Shown: in pieces, positions 58,429 to 64,000 of the stretch
How the letters are laid out: every line of letters starts with the position of its first letter
How positions within the stretch are numbered: the stretch's first letter is position 1
Assembly: GCF_008312835.1 (NCBI RefSeq)
Contig: NZ_VSKS01000008.1
Span: 248,001 to 312,000, forward strand
Direction: 5' to 3'
Length of the DNA stretch: 64,000 nt
DNA from: Streptomyces marokkonensis
Lineage (GTDB): Bacteria; Actinomycetota; Actinomycetes; Streptomycetales; Streptomycetaceae
The notes under the pieces: model-generated
The model's input: only the letters and a program-made list of their open reading frames with translations
Told to the model about the DNA's origin: nothing
The model's database searches: none
Program-made: the position numbers and the translations under genes

Positions 58429-60107
58429 GCAGGGCTGCCTGGCACACCCGGATCGAGTGCGGGAACGACGTCGGCGCAGGCTTTCTCGTCTCGGCGCGTC
58501 AGGTCGTCACCTGCGCCCACGTCGTGGCGGCGAGCGACACGTCGGCGGTGTCGGTGAGCTTTCCGAACCACGCCGCACTGGGGCAGGTCTCCGCCGCGGT
58601 GTCCGTCCACGGCGGCTGGCGCGGCGGCGGCACCGACCCCGGGGACCTGGCCGTACTGGAGCTGGAGCGGGAAGTGCCGCTCACCCCGGCCGTCTTCGCG
58701 CCGCCCGGCGCCGAGCGTGACATCCCCTTGCCCGTGCTGAGCGCGTACGGCTTTCCCCGTGGCTACGACGAGGGCGCCTTGGCGCAGTACCGCGCGGTGC
58801 CCGGCCCGCTGATCGCCGACGAGTGGGTGCAGGTGGAGGCCTTCTCCGGACACGGACAGCCGCTCGCCGACGGCTTCAGCGGGGCCGCGATGACGCTGGC
58901 CGACGGTTCGGTGGTCGGCATGGTCACGGCGGTCGCGGGCGGGCGGGACGTACGCGCGGGGCGCATGCTGCCCACCGAGGTCATGGCCCGCTACTGGAGC
59001 GGTCTGAGCGAACTGGTGCCGACTCCGGGCCACACCCGGGACCAGCTGAGAGAGCTGTACGACCTGGTGCGGAGGGCCGAGCGCGAAGGGGTGACATGCG
59101 ATCACGACCGGTTGTACGTCGACGCCGTCGGTGCCTTCGGCCCCAGCCTGCCCGAGGGCGGGTTCGGCTCCCTGGCGTCGGCGGCGGCGTACGTGCAGTG
59201 GGAGGTGTCGGAGGCGGTGCCCCGGTTCGCCGCCCGGCTGCGGGGGCTGCTGGACCACCCGGGGTGCCGGAGCGAGCCGGCCCCGGACGTGCGGCCCGGA
59301 CACGTCACCGCCTGGTCACCCATCGTCGTGGAGATCGATCACAGCGGCGTCGGCCCCGACCAGGTCACCGTCGAGGTGTCCGCGTACCACGACGGACAGC
59401 GCCGTCCCGTGGGCACCCGCCGCCTGCCGCGTTCCGGCGTACGGGCCTACGTCCAGGAGCACATCGACGAGGCCGTCACCCAGCTCGCCCCGGGGGCCGA
59501 CGAGTTGCTCGCCTTCGTGCTGCCGCGCGGCTGGCTGAACGAACCGGTCGCGCGCTGGGAGTGCGGCGCGGACGACCCCACTCCGCTCGGCTGCGCCTAT
59601 CCGCTGGTCGTGGCGGACCGCACCCGCCACCGCAGCGGGCGGTTGCGCCACCAGCTCCACAAGAAGTGGCAGAAGCTGGAGAAGGGTGCGACGGCGTCCC
59701 TGCACCGCATCGAGTGCGGCACGCCGGAGCGGCCACCCACTCTGCGCAAGCGGCTGTGGGACGACGGCACCGGCCTGGTCGGCTTCGCCTCTCCGCCCGA
59801 CGCGGCGCGAGAGCACTTCGAGGTCGGCCTGACCGTCCCCGTTCCCGTGCTGCTGTGGCCCCGCGCGGGCTGCCGGGAGGCCGGCCACGAGGGTCCCTGC
59901 GACGGCGGTGCCTTCCTCGACGAACTCACCGCGTCCGTCGCCGGTGTGCCCCCCGCCGACCTTCCGCACCACGTCCTGTCCTTACGTCTGACCGCGGACG
60001 CCGACGACGAGGCGGACCGGCACTGGGCGAGGGACGTGCAACTTCTGTGGGACGACCCGCGCTGCTTCCCCGAGACCGCCGCACCCCTGCACTCCCCCGT
60101 CGCCTGA
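58425..60107 (+). CDS. Trypsin-like protease with VMAP-C region
   Basis: 560 aa from ATG 58425 (ATGA overlap). Residues 1-195 are a trypsin-fold protease: His32 (TCAHVVA), Asp74 (DPGDLAVLEL) and Ser152 (DGFSGAAM). GxSGG is GFSGA here, but the triad is complete. There is no signal peptide, so it acts in the cytoplasm. A helical region (about 205-290) leads to a C-terminal part that resembles VMAP-C, the vWA-MoxR-associated domain, with FVLPRGWLNEPVARWE and PLVVADRTRH. Such proteases are proposed effectors or sensors in NTP-dependent conflict systems. Confidence 0.82.
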   Translation: MSRAAWHTRIECGNDVGAGFLVSARQVVTCAHVVAASDTSAVSVSFPNHAALGQVSAAVSVHGGWRGGGTDPGDLAVLELEREVPLTPAVFAPPGAERDIPLPVLSAYGFPRGYDEGALAQYRAVPGPLIADEWVQVEAFSGHGQPLADGFSGAAMTLADGSVVGMVTAVAGGRDVRAGRMLPTEVMARYWSGLSELVPTPGHTRDQLRELYDLVRRAEREGVTCDHDRLYVDAVGAFGPSLPEGGFGSLASAAAYVQWEVSEAVPRFAARLRGLLDHPGCRSEPAPDVRPGHVTAWSPIVVEIDHSGVGPDQVTVEVSAYHDGQRRPVGTRRLPRSGVRAYVQEHIDEAVTQLAPGADELLAFVLPRGWLNEPVARWECGADDPTPLGCAYPLVVADRTRHRSGRLRHQLHKKWQKLEKGATASLHRIECGTPERPPTLRKRLWDDGTGLVGFASPPDAAREHFEVGLTVPVPVLLWPRAGCREAGHEGPCDGGAFLDELTASVAGVPPADLPHHVLSLRLTADADDEADRHWARDVQLLWDDPRCFPETAAPLHSPVA

Positions 60108-60138
60108 CCGCCCGCCGAGACCCACGGAGAAGAGTCCC

Positions 60139-61212
60139 ATGCCCCTGTGGCCCGTCTACACCGGCGCCGACGAGCCGCACGACGGCATCGCCCACCTGCC
60201 GCCGCCCCCGCCCTGGCGGGCCTTCGACGGCGGTCCCGCGCTCGACCCGCCCGACGAGGAGGCCGACGCGGCCGCCGTCTCCCCCGACCGCACCCATCGC
60301 GCCGCGACCTATCGGGCTACGCCGCAGACGGTCCAGCTCGTCAACGCCGCCCTCTATCTGCGCCGTCCGCTGCTGGTCACCGGTCCGCCCGGCACCGGCA
60401 AATCCTCACTCGTCTACGCGGTCGCCCGCGAGCTGCGTCTCGGTCCGGTGCTGCGCTGGAACATCACCAGCCGCAGCACACTCGACGACGGCCTCTACCA
60501 ATACGACCCGCTCTCCCGCCTGTACGCGGCACGGCGCACGGCCGGGCACACCGCCGAACGGCACGGCACGCCACCGAGCGTCCCGCCGGCCCACGAGACC
60601 GCTGACACATCCGACGAGTCGGGCGTCGAGAACCACCTGCGACTCGGCCCCCTGGGCACCGCGCTCCTCCCCTACACCCGCCCCCGCGCCCTGCTCATCG
60701 ACGAGATCGACAAGAGCGACCTCGACCTGCCCAACGACCTGCTGAACGTGCTGGAGGAGGGCCAGTACGAGATCCCCGAACTGGTGCGCACCGCCCGGTA
60801 CCGCCCCCGCGGGAGGGCGGAGGTGATGATCGACGGCACCGGGGAACGGGTGCCGGTCGAGCACGGCCGTGTCCGCTGCCGGTCGTTCCCCTTCGTCGTC
60901 CTCACCAGCAACGGCGAACGCGAGTTCCCGCCCGCCTTCCTGCGCCGCTGTGTCACGCTGCGCCTGCGGCAGCCGGACGACCGCCAACTCGCCGGTATCG
61001 TCCGCGCGCACCTCGGAGAACCCGACGCGTACGCGCAAGGCCTGATCGAGCGCTTCCTGGCCCGGTCGGGCGCCGGTGACCTGGCCACCGACCAGCTCCT
61101 CAACGCGATCTACCTGGCCCGCGCCAGCGGTCTCGGCGCGGAGTCCCTCGACGACCTGGCCGAGCAGTTGATGCCGTACCTGGGGCAGACCCCGCAGGCC
61201 GATGCCTTCTGA
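60139..61212 (+). CDS. MoxR-type AAA+ ATPase
   Basis: 357 aa from ATG 60139 (GGAGAAGA upstream). Walker A GPPGTGKS at 82-89, Walker B LLIDEID at 185-191, sensor 1 VVLTSNGE with Asn258, and Arg-finger candidates Arg269/Arg270 in FLRRC. A loop rich in His and Thr between the motifs (residues 130-165) is longer than in basic MoxR proteins. MoxR ATPases remodel partner proteins, here presumably the VMAP protease and the SAV_2336-type protein, whose gene starts 11 bp before this one ends. Confidence 0.9.
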   Translation: MPLWPVYTGADEPHDGIAHLPPPPPWRAFDGGPALDPPDEEADAAAVSPDRTHRAATYRATPQTVQLVNAALYLRRPLLVTGPPGTGKSSLVYAVARELRLGPVLRWNITSRSTLDDGLYQYDPLSRLYAARRTAGHTAERHGTPPSVPPAHETADTSDESGVENHLRLGPLGTALLPYTRPRALLIDEIDKSDLDLPNDLLNVLEEGQYEIPELVRTARYRPRGRAEVMIDGTGERVPVEHGRVRCRSFPFVVLTSNGEREFPPAFLRRCVTLRLRQPDDRQLAGIVRAHLGEPDAYAQGLIERFLARSGAGDLATDQLLNAIYLARASGLGAESLDDLAEQLMPYLGQTPQADAF

Positions 61213-64000
61213 CCCGCCTCCGGAAGGCTCCGGCCCCCCTCACCCGCTGACCCGCCTGGCCGACGTCCTGACCGAGGCGGCCGGGGGTCTGCGGCCCACC
61301 CCGCTGGAACTCGCCGAACTGCTGTGGCTGGCCAGGACCCTGGACCAGGAGCCCTCCGGGACGGCTCCGCGCCCGCCACCACCCGAGCATGCCCCTTCCG
61401 AGCCGCCCCCGAGGACCGCACCGGCCGCGCCGCCCCCTCCCGCACCGCCCGCTCCTCCCTCCGATCCTCCGCGCGCACCCCTCCATCTGCCGTCCCCGGA
61501 TCCGTCCCTCTGCCTGACGGACGAACCCCACGCCGCCCTCCTGGCCCCGGCGCCCCCGATGCTGCGCCGTTCCCTGGCACTGCAGCGGTCTCTGCGCCCG
61601 CTCAAACGCCGGGTGGACGCACCCATGGGCAGAGAACTGGACGAGGGGGCGACGGCCGACCGCATCGCCCGCCTCGGCGCCACCCCCGACTGGTGGCTGC
61701 CCGTCACGCGCCCCACCCAGGAACGCTGGCTGCGGCTGACCCTGGTGCACGACACCGGTCCCACGATGCCCGTGTGGCGACCACTGGTCCGCGAACTGCA
61801 CACGGCCCTCGCGCAGTCCGGCGTCTTCCGCACGGTGACCCTGCTCTCCGCCGGCCCCGACGGCACGGTGCGCGGTCCCGGTGCGCATGCCCCGGCCGAC
61901 GGCCGCAGCGTCACCCTGGTGATCAGCGACTGCATGGGCCCGCAGTGGCGCCGCGGCGGCGCCGGCGACCTGTGGCACGGCACCCTGCGGCGCTGGTCCC
62001 ACCGTATGCCCGTGGCCGTCGTCCAGCCGCTCCCGGAGCACCTGTGGAGTGACACGGCGCTGCCCACCACCCCGGGCCGGCTCTCGGCACCGCACCCCGC
62101 CGCACCCGCCGCGACGCTCACCTTCACTCCCTACGACACCTCCGACCGGGTGAACCGGCACGCACGGGACCGGATGCTGCCGCTGCCCGTGCTGGAACCG
62201 GCCCCCGACTGGCTGTCGAACTGGGCACGGCTGATCGCATCACCGGGCGGCACGGAGTTCCCGGCGGCCGTGGCCGACCTGCGTTCTCCCTTCCTCGCGG
62301 ACGCCGACAGCCGCGCGGACCTCGGCCGCCTCACCCCCGAGGACCTCGTCCTCCGCTTCCGTGGCACCGCTTCACGGGAGGCCTTCCGCCTGGCCTGTCA
62401 TCTGGCCCTGGGCCGCCCTGATCTGCCCGTGATGCGTCTCGTTCAAGCCGCCATCGAGCACGACCCGCGGCCCCGCCATCTCGCCGAGGTGATCCTCAGC
62501 GGCATGCTCACCACCGCACCCGGTCCCCCCGGCTCCTACGCCTTCCGCCCAGGTGTACGGCAACTGCTGCTGCGCGGCCTGCCCCGCTCGGCCCGGCAGG
62601 ACACCACCGCCCTGCTGCACCGCCTCGGCGCCCTCATCGACGACCGGGCCGGCCGGGCGCCGGGAGACTTCCGGGCATCGGTGCCGGACCGGTCCGGCAC
62701 GGCGACGGCCGTGGAGGGCGAGGCCTTCGCCGCGGTCAGCCCGGACAGCGCGCGGCGGCTGACGGGCGGAGCCGTGACCACGCCCGGCCCCGGGCGGCCC
62801 CCGGCCCCGCGCCTGGTGGGCGGCCGTTACCGGCTGGTGCGGCGGCTCACACCGTCCGGGAACGTGTGGCAGGCCGAGGACACGGAGACGAACCGGACGG
62901 TGGTGGTCAGGCTGCACGAGACGGCGACCGGCCCGGACCGGCGCGAGGCGTTCCTGCGCGACGCACGGCTGCTCGGCGAGCTCGGCCACCGCAACGTGAC
63001 GCGGATTCACGACGCCGGCATCGACGGCGACGTCCCGTACGTCGTCATGGAGCACCTGGACGGCGTGACCCTGAACTCCCTCGCCGCGCCGAACGGTTAC
63101 CGTCTGCCGGCGCCCCTGCTGGTGTCGGTCGGCGCCCAGCTCGCGCACGGCCTCACCGCGGTGCACGAAGCCGGCCTGGCCCACGGCGAACTGGGACTGT
63201 CCCGGGTGGTGCTCCTGCCCGACGGCACGGTGAAACTCAGCCTCTTCGAACCCGGCCGGACCTCGGACCGGGCGCGATCGGAGGACCTGCGGGCCCTGTG
63301 CGAGCTGCTGTTGGTGCTGACATGGGGGACCTCGCGGCTGACCGTGCCCATCGACCCGCGTCACCTCGACCATCTGCCGCGGGACCTGCGGGAGACGTAC
63401 GCGCACGCCTTCGACCTCCTGATGTCCCCCGCCCCGGCGACGCAGATCCGGGGGAGGGACCTGCTCCTCGATCCGGAGCTGTCGCGCCGGGCGGCAGCGG
63501 CGTACGAACGACGCTCCTACCGCATCCTCGGTCCGTTCGGCGTCGTAGCCGGCGGCTCGTCCCCCGACCTGGGACCGAACGAGCGCGCCATGCTGGCCAT
63601 GCTGGTGCTCAAGCACGGCCGTACCGTGACGCACGACGAGCTCAAGTGGGGTCTGTGGAACGCGCGGGAGGAACCGCGCGACGTCATGGCGGTCCTGGGC
63701 GCGACGGCGTCCGGGCTGCGCCAGGCCCTGGGACCGGGCGTGCTGGGGACGCTCTCCCACGGCTTCGTCCTGCACACCAGCGCCGACCACGTGGATCTGG
63801 TGGAATGCGACCATCTGGTCCGCCGGGCCGAAGAGGCACGCCGCCGGGACGACCTCCACGAGGCGCGCTCGCTGGTCTCCGAGGCACTGGGGCTCTGGCA
63901 CGGCGATGACCCCCTGGCGGACGTGCCCGGCCCCGCCGCACGGACCGCCCGCACCCGTCTGGTGCGGCTCCGCCTGGACCTCCGTCGGCAACGCGCTGAA
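61202..64000 (+). CDS. SAV_2336-type / pseudokinase / SARP regulator, 3-prime end cut
   Basis: ATG 61202 opens a frame with no stop through 64000, so at least 933 aa. Residues 1-45 are helical (TRLADVLTEAAGGLRPTPLELAELLWLART), then a Pro-rich linker. About 105-480 is a SAV_2336-like region (RWLRLTLVHDTGPTMPVWRPLV, VTLVISDCMGPQW). About 539-770 resembles a Ser/Thr kinase (GGRYRLVRRLTPSGNVWQAED, VMEHLDGVTL), but the VAIK Lys is Arg570, HRD reads HGE with Glu663, and DFG is FEP near residue 683. From residue 773 a SARP-type winged helix (YRILGPFGVV, KHGRTVTHDELKWGLW) and BTAD helices follow. It probably links the system to transcription. Confidence 0.8.
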   Translation, partial: MPSDPPPEGSGPPHPLTRLADVLTEAAGGLRPTPLELAELLWLARTLDQEPSGTAPRPPPPEHAPSEPPPRTAPAAPPPPAPPAPPSDPPRAPLHLPSPDPSLCLTDEPHAALLAPAPPMLRRSLALQRSLRPLKRRVDAPMGRELDEGATADRIARLGATPDWWLPVTRPTQERWLRLTLVHDTGPTMPVWRPLVRELHTALAQSGVFRTVTLLSAGPDGTVRGPGAHAPADGRSVTLVISDCMGPQWRRGGAGDLWHGTLRRWSHRMPVAVVQPLPEHLWSDTALPTTPGRLSAPHPAAPAATLTFTPYDTSDRVNRHARDRMLPLPVLEPAPDWLSNWARLIASPGGTEFPAAVADLRSPFLADADSRADLGRLTPEDLVLRFRGTASREAFRLACHLALGRPDLPVMRLVQAAIEHDPRPRHLAEVILSGMLTTAPGPPGSYAFRPGVRQLLLRGLPRSARQDTTALLHRLGALIDDRAGRAPGDFRASVPDRSGTATAVEGEAFAAVSPDSARRLTGGAVTTPGPGRPPAPRLVGGRYRLVRRLTPSGNVWQAEDTETNRTVVVRLHETATGPDRREAFLRDARLLGELGHRNVTRIHDAGIDGDVPYVVMEHLDGVTLNSLAAPNGYRLPAPLLVSVGAQLAHGLTAVHEAGLAHGELGLSRVVLLPDGTVKLSLFEPGRTSDRARSEDLRALCELLLVLTWGTSRLTVPIDPRHLDHLPRDLRETYAHAFDLLMSPAPATQIRGRDLLLDPELSRRAAAAYERRSYRILGPFGVVAGGSSPDLGPNERAMLAMLVLKHGRTVTHDELKWGLWNAREEPRDVMAVLGATASGLRQALGPGVLGTLSHGFVLHTSADHVDLVECDHLVRRAEEARRRDDLHEARSLVSEALGLWHGDDPLADVPGPAARTARTRLVRLRLDLRRQRAE

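Noticed and set aside
62866-63909. 347-aa plus-strand frame within the last gene
   Set aside because: Arg/Pro/Gly-rich shadow in a different frame from the domain-bearing one.
62372-63991. 539-aa minus-strand frame at the right edge
   Set aside because: Antisense to the SAV_2336/pseudokinase/SARP frame, which has clear domain motifs and runs open for 933 codons.
61202-64000. SARP region as a sign of an antibiotic gene cluster
   Set aside because: No polyketide, peptide or terpene synthase is near; matB and fab genes are primary metabolism, and the SARP region is part of a larger multi-domain protein.

Overview
The window is high-GC actinobacterial chromosome and almost certainly Streptomyces. 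Codon third positions are nearly all G or C, GTG and TTG starts are frequent, many start and stop codons overlap by 4 bp (ATGA or GTGA), and the gene order resembles the S. coelicolor interval that runs from the fabD-fabH-acpP-fabF operon (SCO2387-SCO2390) through an SCO2400-family gene to malonyl-CoA synthetase matB (SCO2444). That comparison is from memory, not from a search. I see no rRNA, tRNA, CRISPR array, transposase or integrase.

Layout. 1-3.4 kb: type II fatty-acid synthase operon, with fabD cut by the left edge and acpP bracketed by two hairpins. 3.7-11.7 kb: housekeeping and secreted genes (DUF3145, SGNH lipoprotein, aldose epimerase, a pyroglutamyl-peptidase-like protein without its catalytic Cys, LysE exporter, EI24 membrane protein, MarR with an oxidoreductase, SCO2400-family protein). 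11.8-20.5 kb: a sugar-oxidation and uptake regulon with a DgoD-type sugar-acid dehydratase, a Zn dehydrogenase, an unknown 322-aa protein, a ChvE-type ABC importer and a Tat-exported aldose epimerase. 20.7-29.1 kb: aminotransferase with a Pro/Gln-rich tail, an HxlR/NmrA pair, DUF4360, a GH35-like protein without catalytic residues, and a GH51 arabinofuranosidase. 29.4-35.0 kb: three paralogous MAB_1171c-type membrane proteins with an ImmA/IrrE-type metalloprotease and an FAD oxidoreductase. 35.1-36.8 kb: IclR regulator with an SMP-30 lactonase. 37-41.5 kb: sortase-type surface protein, PucR regulator, DUF2613, DUF3068. 41.8-52.7 kb: a tightly coupled envelope-glycan cluster (GT4, methyltransferases, AftD-like giant transferase, condensation-like acyltransferase, DMT-type membrane protein, Trm112-like, FkbM). 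52.6-58.0 kb: ATP-grasp, MerR-PP2C fusion, matB and an AccD-AccA fusion. 58.1-64 kb: a Trypco1 / trypsin-VMAP / MoxR / SAV_2336-type operon that runs off the right edge.

How the parts work together. The IclR gene at 36 kb and the sugar operon at 11.9 kb have a near-identical operator-like site (GAAATNTCGAAC) exactly 25 bp downstream of a predicted -10 box. A second copy precedes the transporter transcription unit. The IclR partner is a lactonase, the step missing from the first locus. Together they would give dehydrogenase, lactonase and dehydratase with importer and epimerases: an oxidative, De Ley-Doudoroff-like route for galactose or a related aldose.

The strongest candidate for a little-described system is the last operon. 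It has the parts of the computationally described trypsin/VMAP/MoxR NTP-dependent conflict systems. Its final gene, open to the window edge, joins a SAV_2336-type region to a degenerate protein kinase and a SARP-type DNA-binding/BTAD region, which suggests a protease-ATPase sensor wired to transcription.
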